This document shows, piece after piece, positions 49,714 through 57,968 of a stretch of DNA of 64,000 nucleotides (positions are counted from its first letter, which is position 1; every line of letters begins with the position of its first letter). The DNA is from Bog-756 sp963699085 (GTDB lineage Bacteria; Actinomycetota; Acidimicrobiia; Acidimicrobiales; RAAP-2). The DNA lies in NCBI GenBank assembly GCA_963699085.1, contig CAVOTH010000003.1, positions 372,001-436,000 of the forward strand, written 5' to 3'. The position numbers were made by a program, and so were the translations under genes. The notes beneath the pieces are model-generated. The model did not search any database and had not been told where the DNA came from. It saw nothing but the letters and a program-made list of their open reading frames with translations.

Positions 49714-52139
49714 CGCCCGGCGAGGAAGGCCGCCACGTCGGACCCGAGCGCCGTGCGGTCGATCTTGGACTGGTGACGCCGGTCGACCGGAAGGGTGCCC
49801 TCGAGAACAGCGGCGACGCGGTGAGCACAGGAGGCACGGACTTCCGATCGCAGGTCGGATCCGGCGACCCGCAGGGGCCCGTCTCCCTCGACGACGACAC
49901 AGAGCACCTGCGCCCCCGGCGGCCCGACCCCAACGGCTCCGATGAGTCGACCGGTCGCCGTCGCGATCGGGCCCTCGACGGCGACACTGGCCACCGGGCC
50001 GGTGGCCGTGTCGATCACGTGCTTGCGCCTCCCGAGGTGGATCACCAGGCCGTCCTCGAAGTAGCCGACGTCGCCGGTGCGGTGGTAGCGGAGGTGGTCG
50101 TGGACGACCCAGGTGTCGGCGTCCGCCGACCAGGCGGCGTCGTAGCCGTCGAACATCCACGGGGCGTGCACCAGTAGCTCACCCCATCCGGTCGGGTGGT
50201 CGAGCCGGGCAGATGGCGCGTCGAGCGGTGCCACCACTACCGAACACCCGGGTACCGGCCGCCCGGTCGAGCTCCCTCCGAAGCGGCCGATGCGCTCGGG
50301 ATCGGTCCCATCGGTGACCGGGAGGCACTCGGTCATGCCGTACGGGGCCCGCACGTCGCCTCCGGTGACCTTCCGGACTCCGTCGACCAGATCGGCCGGA
50401 ATGGGTGCCCCCGCCAACATGACCAGGTCGATAGGAGCCGTCCGTCCCGCCGCCGTGGAGACGATGGTCCTGGCCGAGGCGGGGGAGAGCCAGGCCACGG
50501 TCACCTTGGCCTTGTCCAGTGCCGCTCGCAATGCGTCGAAATCCAGAGCGGACGGCTTGGCCACGTCGAAATCGGGGCGGATGCAGGTCATCTGCAGGGA
50601 AGGCGCCAGTAGCATGAAGGGACCGAACGAGGTGGTGAAGGCGTCGCCCGGATGCATCCCGAACAGGGGACTGACGACGTCGCGCTGGGCGGCCAGCGCT
50701 CCGTGGGTGTAACGGACGGCCTTGGCCGGGCCGGTGGCCCCCGAAGTATGCACGATGGCGGCAATGTCGTCGGCGCCGGGGGAGTGGGGAGGGAAGGGCA
50801 CCGTCGACGCTCCGGTCGGGGCGAGGTCGATCGCTCCCGGAAATGAGGCGAACGCGGCCGTCTTCGATCCCGGGGCGAAGCGGAGCACGGCCGCCGCGGC
50901 CAGTGTGACCGGGGTCCCGACCGTCCACGACGGTGCCGCCGCCCGGACCAGGCCCCGCAGCCTCCGGATGCCTGCGGATGCATCGGCCACGACCGGGACG
51001 CCGCCGACCTTCCACACGGCGGCGGCAGCCACGAGCAGCTCACAACTGGGAGGCACCAGCAGCGACACCCGGTCGCCGGGCCGGAGTCCGCCGGCGTGCA
51101 GGGCCCGGGCGGCGACCGACGAGCGGGTGTCGAGCCCCGCCCACGACAGCGCGCCATCGGGACCGTCGTAGGCGAGGGACCAGTCGCCGGACCGGTCGGC
51201 CAGTGAGGTCAGTACCGACTCGAACGGCGCCGGCCCCGGCTCCGGGTCCGCCGTCGGTCCTGGATGGCGGAGCCGCTCGAGCCAGCGGGCGACGACCGGG
51301 CCTACCGGGGCGTCGAGGGTGACCAGGTGGGCCGCGGTGGGAAACCGCTCGATGTCGGCCCCAGGTATGCGGGATCGCAGATCGGCGAGGAAGCGGTCGT
51401 GGAATACCGGGTCGCGACCACCCCACAGGAGGAGGGTGGGGCGGGGGTGCTCGGCCAGCACGGCGGCGCACGCCTCGAGGGCCGCTGAAGACGGGTCGCC
51501 TGGGAGGACCGGGATATCGGCGACGAAATCTCGGACCGCCTCGCGACGATCCGCACCCCGGTAGGGGGCCGTCAATGCACCGCGGTGGCGGCGCGCGGTC
51601 ATCCGCGCGGTCCCGGCCACGAACACCGGGGTCCGGCGACAGCTCAGATCGACAACTGAGCGAGCGGCGGTGATCAGTGGGGGCACGGCGACTCCGTCGG
51701 GCTTGGCCACGGCGGTGTTGGCCAGGATGAGGGCCTCCACGTCGAGCAAGCCCGAAGCCCCGATGGCGACCGGCCCGCCCCAGTCGTGAGCGGCCAGGAC
51801 GAACGGTCCGCTGACCTCTTGGCGGCAGAATGAGATCAACTCGGTCACCCGGTCGGCCAGGCGTCGTGGGCGCCCGCGTTCGGACCAGCCCATTCCGGTC
51901 TGATCGACGGCTATGACCCGCCAGGCGGGCGCCAGCGTGGTGAGCAGGTCACGCCAGATGTAGCCCCATGATGGGTTGCCATGGACGCAGACCACGGTGC
52001 CGGCGGGACCGGGTCCGGTGTCGAGCACGTGCCAGTCCACCGGCCGGCCGTCCGATCCGTCGACGACCACCCGGCGAGACCACGCAGGATCCAGCCCCCA
52101 CGAGGCCAGCTGGCCGGGGGTCGCAGTCGATGGGGGCAC
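49710..52139 (-). CDS. oleBC: OleB-OleC fusion: beta-lactone decarboxylase and beta-lactone synthetase
   Basis: 809-residue two-domain protein. Residues about 1-290 are a haloalkane-dehalogenase-like hydrolase: VCVHGNPSWGYIW oxyanion loop, VDQTGMGWSERG, the nucleophile Asp119 in AAHDWGGPVAI and His near 271 (TAAHLVTL). This matches OleB, which decarboxylates cis-beta-lactones to olefins. Residues about 300-809 are an AMP-binding enzyme: HTSGATGPAKAVRYTHG near 465, PYGMTECLPVTDG and GRRKHVID in place of the usual A8 loop, matching OleC, which makes the beta-lactone from the beta-hydroxy acid. GTG 52139 lies just after the oleA stop; longer frames run antisense into oleA. Fusion of the two is known in actinobacteria. 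Confidence 0.9.
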   Translation of the reverse strand: MPPSTATPGQLASWGLDPAWSRRVVVDGSDGRPVDWHVLDTGPGPAGTVVCVHGNPSWGYIWRDLLTTLAPAWRVIAVDQTGMGWSERGRPRRLADRVTELISFCRQEVSGPFVLAAHDWGGPVAIGASGLLDVEALILANTAVAKPDGVAVPPLITAARSVVDLSCRRTPVFVAGTARMTARRHRGALTAPYRGADRREAVRDFVADIPVLPGDPSSAALEACAAVLAEHPRPTLLLWGGRDPVFHDRFLADLRSRIPGADIERFPTAAHLVTLDAPVGPVVARWLERLRHPGPTADPEPGPAPFESVLTSLADRSGDWSLAYDGPDGALSWAGLDTRSSVAARALHAGGLRPGDRVSLLVPPSCELLVAAAAVWKVGGVPVVADASAGIRRLRGLVRAAAPSWTVGTPVTLAAAAVLRFAPGSKTAAFASFPGAIDLAPTGASTVPFPPHSPGADDIAAIVHTSGATGPAKAVRYTHGALAAQRDVVSPLFGMHPGDAFTTSFGPFMLLAPSLQMTCIRPDFDVAKPSALDFDALRAALDKAKVTVAWLSPASARTIVSTAAGRTAPIDLVMLAGAPIPADLVDGVRKVTGGDVRAPYGMTECLPVTDGTDPERIGRFGGSSTGRPVPGCSVVVAPLDAPSARLDHPTGWGELLVHAPWMFDGYDAAWSADADTWVVHDHLRYHRTGDVGYFEDGLVIHLGRRKHVIDTATGPVASVAVEGPIATATGRLIGAVGVGPPGAQVLCVVVEGDGPLRVAGSDLRSEVRASCAHRVAAVLEGTLPVDRRHQSKIDRTALGSDVAAFLAGR

Positions 52140-52144
52140 GGGTG

Positions 52145-53158
52145 CTACCAGACGATTTCGGCGGCGGCGCAGTTGAGTCCTGAGCCGATGCCCATGAGCA
52201 GCACCCGCTCGCCGTCGGCGATGTCGTCGGCCACTGTCGACAAGGTGTACGGCACGGCGGCGGGGCCGATGTTGCCGAAGTTGGGATAGGTGAGCGGGAC
52301 GAGATTCGTGTCGACCCCGATCAGTTCGCACAGCTTGCGGGTGTGGACAGCCGACACCTGATGCATGACGAAGAGATCGCAGGTCTTCCACTCCCACCCG
52401 GCTTCCTTGGAAGCTTCGAACGCGTCGAGGGCCAGGGCCAGTCCGTTCTCGAGAAGTGCGGCGGTGTCGGTGCGCATGGTGTCGAGGTCGCCCACACAGA
52501 GATCGTGGCTGGAGGTGTCTGCTCGGGAGATCCCACCGAGGAACCGGTGCCCACCTTGACGGGGGCCACCCATGACGACGGCGGCGCCACCCGATCCCAG
52601 AGTCAGCGAAGCGAACTGGTCGAAGACGTCGACCGCGGTTGCCGTCGGCTGGCGCAGACGCTCGATGGTGGCGAGCTGGGTATAGCGGCTCCCTTCACCG
52701 TCGACGATCAGCACCGTTCGGGCGTGCCCGGTATCGATAGCCATGGCGCCGACCTGCATGGCGTTGACGAATCCGAGGCAGGCATTGCCGAGGTCGAAGT
52801 TGACGCACTCTGGGCTGAGACCGAGGCGGTGGTGGACCGAACACGCCACACTGGGCTCGAGGTGATGCTTGCACACCGACGTCGAAATCAGGAGGTCGAC
52901 GTCGGACGGGACGACTCCGGCCAGTTCCATCGCCCGCTGTCCAGCCAGTGCCGCGGCCTCGTCGAAGGTGACCTCCTCGGGCCACCAGCGGCGTTCGACG
53001 ATGCCGGCCACCGCTTCGAGCAGACCCGGTCGGATGTCACAGCGGTCGAATGTCTCGGTCAGCTGTTCGTCGATCCACGCCGAGGTCACGATCTCCGGCG
53101 CCTCGGCATGTCCCACGCTCCAGAGGTATGTACGCTCGAATTCGTTCCGGGGGATCAC
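52145..53158 (-). CDS. oleA: OleA: acyl-CoA head-to-head condensing enzyme
   Basis: Thiolase-fold (FabH-like) enzyme that joins two long acyl-CoAs by non-decarboxylative Claisen condensation. 337 residues from ATG 53158. Key features: GIVERRWWPEEVTFDEAAALAG, SVCKHHLEPSVACSVHH with Glu101 in the position of the OleA catalytic Glu, NACLGFVNAMQVGA with active-site Cys127, DGEGSRYTQLATIERL, LGSGGAAVVMG, and His in MHQVSAVHT with the PLTYPNFGNIGPAA block. The extra Glu and the operon with oleBC and oleD separate it from ordinary FabH. Together these three genes make a complete olefin pathway. Confidence 0.92.
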   Translation of the reverse strand: MIPRNEFERTYLWSVGHAEAPEIVTSAWIDEQLTETFDRCDIRPGLLEAVAGIVERRWWPEEVTFDEAAALAGQRAMELAGVVPSDVDLLISTSVCKHHLEPSVACSVHHRLGLSPECVNFDLGNACLGFVNAMQVGAMAIDTGHARTVLIVDGEGSRYTQLATIERLRQPTATAVDVFDQFASLTLGSGGAAVVMGGPRQGGHRFLGGISRADTSSHDLCVGDLDTMRTDTAALLENGLALALDAFEASKEAGWEWKTCDLFVMHQVSAVHTRKLCELIGVDTNLVPLTYPNFGNIGPAAVPYTLSTVADDIADGERVLLMGIGSGLNCAAAEIVW

Positions 53159-53311
53159 CCCAACAGGTTACGACCTCCGGGAGGGTTGCGGGCACGGCGC
53201 GCCTTCCGCCGCCGGGCGAGGCCACGGGGTCGCCACGCCGTCCGATCCTCAGGCACAGCGGTCGCCGTGCAACTGGGGTTGCCCCCCCAGGTCCTTCCTC
53301 GATCGGTCAGC

Positions 53312-53716
53312 TCAGATCTCCAGTGCAGCCGTTAGCCGGGAGACGAGCATCTTGACTTCGTCGATCATCAAGCCGGCGTCGGTGACCTTTTCCTTGAGGT
53401 CGCCCTGATCCGCGTCGGCCGGGTCACCACCCACGCCGACGATGAGGGCACCCACAGCCATGTAGACGTGGACGATGGCAGTCATGTGCTCACCATTCCA
53501 TCGCTCAGGACAGGGATGGGTGATCAGCCACAATTGGGCGTCACGCGTCAGCGCTCCCAGGGTGTCCGCCGCGTGGAGGTTCGCTTCGGCCGTGCCGTCC
53601 AGCATGGCGTCGACCAACGACTGGCAGGCATCGAGATCGTCGATGATGTGGGACGCGTGCATGTACCAGTCGAGAAGAGCCGGCCAATCGATAGGGGCCT
53701 CGGAGTCCGATGACAT
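53312..53716 (-). CDS. Hypothetical protein
   Basis: 134 residues from ATG 53716 (MSSDSEAPIDWPALLDWYMH), mostly helical and acidic, ending LSRLTAALEI. It contains a hydrophobic stretch HMTAIVHVYMAVGALIVGVG that may be a buried helix or one membrane segment, and a late acidic segment (PADADQGDLKEKVTDAG). No motif I recognise. An upstream in-frame ATG at 53812 would add residues encoded through a strong hairpin, so the shorter start is preferred. It lies 153 nt upstream of oleA on the same strand, but no link to the ole genes is evident. Confidence 0.6.
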   Translation of the reverse strand: MSSDSEAPIDWPALLDWYMHASHIIDDLDACQSLVDAMLDGTAEANLHAADTLGALTRDAQLWLITHPCPERWNGEHMTAIVHVYMAVGALIVGVGGDPADADQGDLKEKVTDAGLMIDEVKMLVSRLTAALEI

Positions 53717-53767
53717 CCCCGAAACGGTAGCCGCCGAACGTAATGGAGACGAGGCACCCCTGAACGC

Positions 53768-53806
53768 GGAAGCACCCCCGACCGGGCAGGAGTCGGGGGC
53801 GCTTCC
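53768..53806. terminator. 15-bp near-perfect hairpin
   Basis: GGAAGCACCCCCGAC (53768-53782) pairs with GTCGGGGGCGCTTCC (53792-53806) with a single A/C mismatch and a 9-nt loop. This is the strongest hairpin I noticed in the window. It lies between two minus-strand hypothetical genes, 110 nt past the end of the upstream one. A terminator or a 5'-UTR element of the downstream gene. Confidence 0.6.
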
Positions 53807-53883
53807 ATCCATTTCGCTTCGGAGAGTCTCACCACCTCCTTCCGATCAGCCTTTCGACACCTCGGTCGTCTGACTTGAGCGGA

Positions 53884-53906
53884 ATCGCGGTGTTTCGCTC
53901 CGCGAT
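53884..53906 (-). terminator. Hairpin downstream of the hypothetical gene at 53916
   Basis: ATCGCGG (53884-53890) and CCGCGAT (53900-53906) form a 7-bp stem with a 9-nt loop, about 10 nt past the stop on the minus strand. A terminator candidate without a T-tract. Confidence 0.45.
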
Positions 53907-53915
53907 AACTGAGGC

Positions 53916-54368
53916 CTAATCAGTGAGATCCGAGGTCGCCCAACGCTGGGGTCCGATCCGCACGATCGTGCGTATCCCATCGGTTCGGATCTCGAAGTCG
54001 ACGAAGCCGAGGAGACCCCGCTTTCCGGCGGTGGCGCTGGTGGCCGGGTGGTCGAGGTGCATGAAGCGCACGATCTCACAACCGTCGGGACTGCGTCCGG
54101 AAGTGGGAATGTAGATCCAATTCTCCCCTTCGAGGAATACGAGAGCCTCCCGGATGTGGCCGTAGCTCCTTCTCCCGTAGTCAGGATCGAGATATGTCCT
54201 GGCCTCGTCGGCTCGGTCGGCGAACATCGCGCTCAGAAATTCATCGACGAATTCCCCCACGCCCTGGGTGCCGCACCACTCACGGTGCGTGACGGACTTG
54301 GTCTTACCGGAGGGCATGACCAACTCTAAGTCGTGGATCGTGCAAGAGGTTGGCATTTCGCCGATCAC
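53916..54368 (-). CDS. Hypothetical protein, possibly NTF2-like
   Basis: 150 residues from ATG 54368; a second start at 54356 is possible. The N-terminus holds two Cys (TSCTIHDLELVM and EWCGTQG). The middle helices (VGEFVDEFLSAMFADRADEARTYLDPDYGRRS) followed by beta strands (NWIYIPTS, FMHLDHPA, LGFVDFEIRTDG, TIVRIGPQRWA) suggest an NTF2/SnoaL-like cone fold, but I cannot name a family. Codon use is slightly less GC-extreme than the neighbours. Function unknown. Confidence 0.55.
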   Translation of the reverse strand: MIGEMPTSCTIHDLELVMPSGKTKSVTHREWCGTQGVGEFVDEFLSAMFADRADEARTYLDPDYGRRSYGHIREALVFLEGENWIYIPTSGRSPDGCEIVRFMHLDHPATSATAGKRGLLGFVDFEIRTDGIRTIVRIGPQRWATSDLTD

Positions 54369-54432
54369 TGCGAGCTCCTGCGGCGAAGCAGGTATCTCGG
54401 GTGCACAACGACAACCTGGCTAACCTCTAGGC

Positions 54433-54726
54433 ATGGTCAGCAGGTCCAGACTTGCCGTGGCCGCCCTGGCGGTCCTCGTCATCGGAATCCCCATGGTCTA
54501 CGCGATCCTGTTCGTCGATCAACGCGCGTTCACCTGGGAGCAGGTCTATCTGTACGTCGCCATCCCACCGCTCGTCGCCCTGGTGCTGGCGGCGACCTCG
54601 GTCGTCCCGAGTCGAACCCGACCTCACTCGAATCGATGCGACTGGCTCGGTATCGCCGTGGGATCGATCAGCGTGTGGGCGCTGGTGATCGGGATCGGCG
54701 CGGTGGCGGTGGCCGCCGCCATCTAG
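54433..54726 (+). CDS. Small membrane protein
   Basis: 97 residues with three predicted membrane helices (about 7-27, 38-58 and 72-95) separated by a charged loop (SRTRPHSNRCDW). Start ATG 54433. It has no recognisable family. It lies 151 nt upstream of the encapsulin cargo gene on the same strand, so cotranscription is possible but not supported by overlap. Confidence 0.5.
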   Translation: MVSRSRLAVAALAVLVIGIPMVYAILFVDQRAFTWEQVYLYVAIPPLVALVLAATSVVPSRTRPHSNRCDWLGIAVGSISVWALVIGIGAVAVAAAI

Positions 54727-54877
54727 TGGGCATTGGGCGCCGACTCGTGCGCGTCGATGGTCGTGCACGGGCCAAGGTGACCCGACGATCGGCTCCACCC
54801 GGGTAACCCTTCGCCGACGACGCTGTGTGCACGGATCGGGTGGCCGCGAACCCCACTTCACCTGTACCGTCAGGAGC

Positions 54878-55603
54878 GTGAGCATTGATGTGAGTCCTGG
54901 TGCGGAGGTCGGTGGCTCCCCGGGGATCGACATCTACACCGAACCGGACGGCGACGCGGACACGCTGGCCAACCTCGGTCCACTCGGACCGATGGCCGGT
55001 ATCTGGGAAGGCGCGGGGGGATCCGATCAGCATCCGGTAGCCGACGGCGACGGCAAGGACAGCTATTACGAGAAGTACGAGCTCGAGCCCATCGACCGCC
55101 AGACCAACGGACCCCAGCTGTTCTACGGGCTCCGCTACCACATCCACATCGTCAAGCTGGGTGAGGTCGAGACGTTCCACGACCAGGTCGGCTACTGGCT
55201 GTGGGAACCGGCCACCGAGGAGATCACCTTCACCCTCGGGATCCCCCGAGGTCAAGTGCTGCTGGCCAACGGCCCGGCGGCTCCGGATGCCAAGGAGTTC
55301 GAGCTCCGCGCCGTGCTGGGGACCGAGGTCTACGGGATCCTCTCGAATCCGTTCCTCCAGACCAACTTCCGGACTGTCAGCTATCGGATCCACGTCACCG
55401 TCAATGACGACGGCACCTGGTCGTACGAGGAGGAGGGGATGCTCGACGTCCCCGGTCGGGACGAACTCGTCTCCCATAACGACAGAAACACCCTCACCCG
55501 GATCGCGCCACCGACCCCCAACCCCCTCGCCGCAGCGGCGGCCGGATCGGACGGCAGTCTCGGGATCGGCGATCTACGACAGAAAGGTACGTTACAAACA
55601 TGA
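54878..55603 (+). CDS. Nitrobindin/THAP4-like beta-barrel protein, predicted encapsulin cargo
   Basis: 241 residues. The core (about 30-208) is the heme-binding beta-barrel (DUF1794/nitrobindin, FABP-like) family: LGPLGPMAGIWEGAGG carries the family GxWxGxG, then NGPQLFYGLRYHIHI, ETFHDQVGYWLWEPATEEI, IPRGQVLLANGP and SHNDRNTLTRI. Nitrobindins bind heme and act on nitric oxide or peroxynitrite. The proximal His is not certain here, with His200 and several earlier His as candidates. After residue 208 an Ala/Pro linker leads to DGSLGIGDL (225-233), which matches encapsulin cargo-loading peptides. The start is uncertain: GTG 54878 or GTG 54890, with AGGAG at 54872-54876. The stop overlaps the encapsulin ATG (ATGA). 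Confidence 0.88.
   Translation: MSIDVSPGAEVGGSPGIDIYTEPDGDADTLANLGPLGPMAGIWEGAGGSDQHPVADGDGKDSYYEKYELEPIDRQTNGPQLFYGLRYHIHIVKLGEVETFHDQVGYWLWEPATEEITFTLGIPRGQVLLANGPAAPDAKEFELRAVLGTEVYGILSNPFLQTNFRTVSYRIHVTVNDDGTWSYEEEGMLDVPGRDELVSHNDRNTLTRIAPPTPNPLAAAAAGSDGSLGIGDLRQKGTLQT
55550..55576 (+). other. Encapsulin cargo-loading peptide coding segment
   Basis: Encodes DGSLGIGDL near the C-terminus of the beta-barrel protein. It closely matches the DGSLGIGSL core at the tail of DyP peroxidase and other family-1 encapsulin cargos, and is placed after a flexible A/P linker, as in known cargo. Eight residues follow before the stop. Confidence 0.88.
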
Positions 55604-56406
55604 ACCACCTGATGCGCGAGCTGGCGCCGGTAACCGATGCGGCATGGACCCAGATCGACGAGGAAGCCGCACGCTCACTCAAGCTCTACCTGGCCGCCCG
55701 CCGACTGGTCGACTTCGCCGGCCCGCTCGGCTGGGACTACTCGGCGGTCGACACGGGTCGAATCGAGCCGGCGGACAGCACCCCACATGGCTCCGTGGAG
55801 TCGTTCCGTCGGCGGGTGATCCCACTGGTCGAGTATCGGGCGCCCTTCACCCTCGCCCGGGACGAGCTCGACACGGTCGAACGGGGCGGAAGCGACCCCG
55901 ACCTCCACGCCGTCATCGATGCCGGACGGGCGGCCGCCCTGGCCGAGGATCACCTGGTGTTCCACGGAGATCCTGCCGCTGGCATCGCTGGGATCATCAC
56001 CGCGTCGCCCCACGAGGTCGTCGCCATCGGGGATGACTACAGCGAGTACCCCGAGCATGTGGCCAAGGCAGTGACCGTCCTGCGCATGGCCGACATCGCC
56101 GGTCCCTATGCCATCGCCCTGGGCACCTGTTGTTACACAGGGGTCACCGAGACCATCGAACACGGCGGGTATCCCGTGCTCGAGCACCTACGGCAACTGC
56201 TCGGTGGCCCGGTTGTGTGGGCCCCTGCGATCGAAGGGGCGGTCGTGCTCTCCCAGCGCGGCGGCGACTATGCCATCACCGTGGGCCAGGACTTCTCGAT
56301 CGGCTACCTGGATGCCACCAGTCGCAATGTCGACCTCTACATCGAGGAGAGCATCGCGTTCAAGGTGAACACCCCCGAGGCGGCAATCCATCTCGCCCAT
56401 TCCTGA
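55600..56406 (+). CDS. Encapsulin shell protein (family 1)
   Basis: HK97-fold capsid-like protein that self-assembles into a protein nanocompartment. 268 residues. MNHLMRELAPVTDAAWTQIDEEAARSLKLYLAARRLVDFAGPLGW is the N-terminal helix region that lines the lumen and binds cargo peptides. RRVIPLVEYRAPFTLARDELDTVERG is the E-loop, and the axial/P-domain parts include AAALAEDHLVFHGDPAAGIAGI and VVWAPAIEGAVVLSQRGGDYAITVGQDFSIGYL. No internal cargo fusion. The ATG overlaps the cargo gene's stop, so shell and cargo are translationally coupled. No ferritin-like, DyP or hemerythrin cargo is next to it. Confidence 0.95.
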   Translation: MNHLMRELAPVTDAAWTQIDEEAARSLKLYLAARRLVDFAGPLGWDYSAVDTGRIEPADSTPHGSVESFRRRVIPLVEYRAPFTLARDELDTVERGGSDPDLHAVIDAGRAAALAEDHLVFHGDPAAGIAGIITASPHEVVAIGDDYSEYPEHVAKAVTVLRMADIAGPYAIALGTCCYTGVTETIEHGGYPVLEHLRQLLGGPVVWAPAIEGAVVLSQRGGDYAITVGQDFSIGYLDATSRNVDLYIEESIAFKVNTPEAAIHLAHS

Positions 56407-56448
56407 CCACGGGAGTTGATCCCGGAGTCGTGATGGCGACCGAGAACC

Positions 56449-57735
56449 TCAGCTGTCCTGAGACAGCTGCTGGGCCACGGCCGGCGGTGCCGGCGAGGTC
56501 TCAGTGACACTCGAGGCCAGAGAATTGCTCGGCGCCGCCGCGAGATCGGTGCACGTCCGGTCACCTGCCCACGATTGAAGGGCGGCCGAAGCTTCGGTGC
56601 CGGTTAGTGGGACGGGTAGCTCATCGTTGATGAGCGCCGGACGCCAGGTCACATTGTCGATGTGTCGACCGGTGGCGGTAATGGTCAAGGAGCCACTCTG
56701 ATCGGTGGGCGGAGGTGTGTTGTAGAACGCAAAATTCCCCAGGCCGTAGTCCACGTAGGCAGATCCCAGGTAGCCGCCACCGAGCAACACGTGGGCGTGA
56801 CTTCCGATCACGATGTCAGCGCCGGCCCGGACCAGTTCGGTGGCCAACGGCTCCTGTAGGGGATCGGGGCAGGCGTCCAGTTCCACGCCCCAGTGGAGGA
56901 AGACCACCACCGTGTCGTCGATCCGGCGGGCCGCCTCGACGGTCGACACCAGATCGGCCACGTCGTAGGCCGACGCCAAACCGGGTTGGGTGGCTGTGGC
57001 CGTCCAGGTTGTCTGCAGATCGGAGTCGATGACCTGGGTGGCGGCGATGATTCCGATGTGCTGACCGTCGATGACGGTCTGATAAGGGGTGAACGCCTGC
57101 GTCACATTCTGGCCTATGCCCAGAACCGGGTAGCCGGATCGAGCGCGGGCCGACAACGCCATCTGGAGTCCGGGCTGTCCGCAGTCCTCGCCGTGATTGT
57201 TGGCCTCGGTGGTCAGGTTGACGCCAGCCGAGCGGAGGGCGGTGAATGCGCTGGCCGGGGCGAAGAAGTCGTATGTCTTGGGTTGAGGGTCCGGACAGGT
57301 GCCGTCAGTGACCGCCGTCTCGAGATTGACCATGCTGAGGTCGACCCCACCGAGCAAGGCCGGCACTCCTGTACCCAGGGCGGTTTCCGGATCGTCGGCC
57401 AGTCGCGCTCCGAGTGTGCTGCCTGACGGGAAATTGACGTCGCCGCCGAAGGCCATGGTGACCGGCTTTCCGTCGCCTTCCCATTCGGGGTCAAGTCTCG
57501 GATCGGCGTGCGCCGGCAACGGGACACGGGGACCTGCGTGATGGTGGGGAGGGGCCGTGGCGGCCTGCCCACCGTCATTGAGGAGCCACACTCCCAGTCC
57601 CACGATTGTGATCAATATGAGGACTGCGACGAAGCGATTCCGACGTACCCGTCGAGAGACGTTCTCCGGCTCGACGGGAGGCGGGACAAGCGGGGGAGCA
57701 TCGGTCGTGGTCAACAATCCGGTTCCGCTGGTCAC
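56449..57735 (-). CDS. CapA-family membrane-anchored metallophosphatase-like protein
   Basis: Poly-gamma-glutamate-synthesis CapA-like (calcineurin-fold) protein, 428 residues from GTG 57735 behind GGAAGG. One membrane anchor at about 34-52 (RFVAVLILITIVGLGVWLL), a Pro/His-rich spacer, then VTMAFGGDVNF (first metal Asp), MVNLETAVTDG, TTEANNHGEDCG (Asn-His), VVFLHWGVELDACP, VIGSHAHVLLGGGYLG and VDYGLGNFAFYN. The metal-site pattern is complete. The C-terminal 60 residues are Ser/Ala/Pro-rich. No capB/capC genes are near, so the role is probably in envelope modification. It is convergent with the encapsulin gene. Confidence 0.87.
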   Translation of the reverse strand: MTSGTGLLTTTDAPPLVPPPVEPENVSRRVRRNRFVAVLILITIVGLGVWLLNDGGQAATAPPHHHAGPRVPLPAHADPRLDPEWEGDGKPVTMAFGGDVNFPSGSTLGARLADDPETALGTGVPALLGGVDLSMVNLETAVTDGTCPDPQPKTYDFFAPASAFTALRSAGVNLTTEANNHGEDCGQPGLQMALSARARSGYPVLGIGQNVTQAFTPYQTVIDGQHIGIIAATQVIDSDLQTTWTATATQPGLASAYDVADLVSTVEAARRIDDTVVVFLHWGVELDACPDPLQEPLATELVRAGADIVIGSHAHVLLGGGYLGSAYVDYGLGNFAFYNTPPPTDQSGSLTITATGRHIDNVTWRPALINDELPVPLTGTEASAALQSWAGDRTCTDLAAAPSNSLASSVTETSPAPPAVAQQLSQDS

Positions 57736-57968
57736 GGTGTGATCCTTCCGTGGATGTCGGCCTTGATCCACTCTCTGGCGAAGAGGGGGAGGTGACTGCA
57801 CCTGTCCATCTGTTACCTTGCGCCTTTCCCGAACCGGATCCCCGCACCAACGACGGCCACGACCACCGGTTTGTCTGTTGCCAGCTACTGAACGGTCACT
57901 CAGAGTAACGAAATGGAGGTTCCGTGCGTCTTTCAAGGTGTACGTCTCATTTTGGTGAAAGGAACTAG

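Noticed and set aside
52140..52397. Longer N-terminus for OleBC
   Set aside because: It runs antisense-free but over the coding end of oleA in another frame with Arg/His-rich sequence; the hydrolase domain starts right after GTG 52139.
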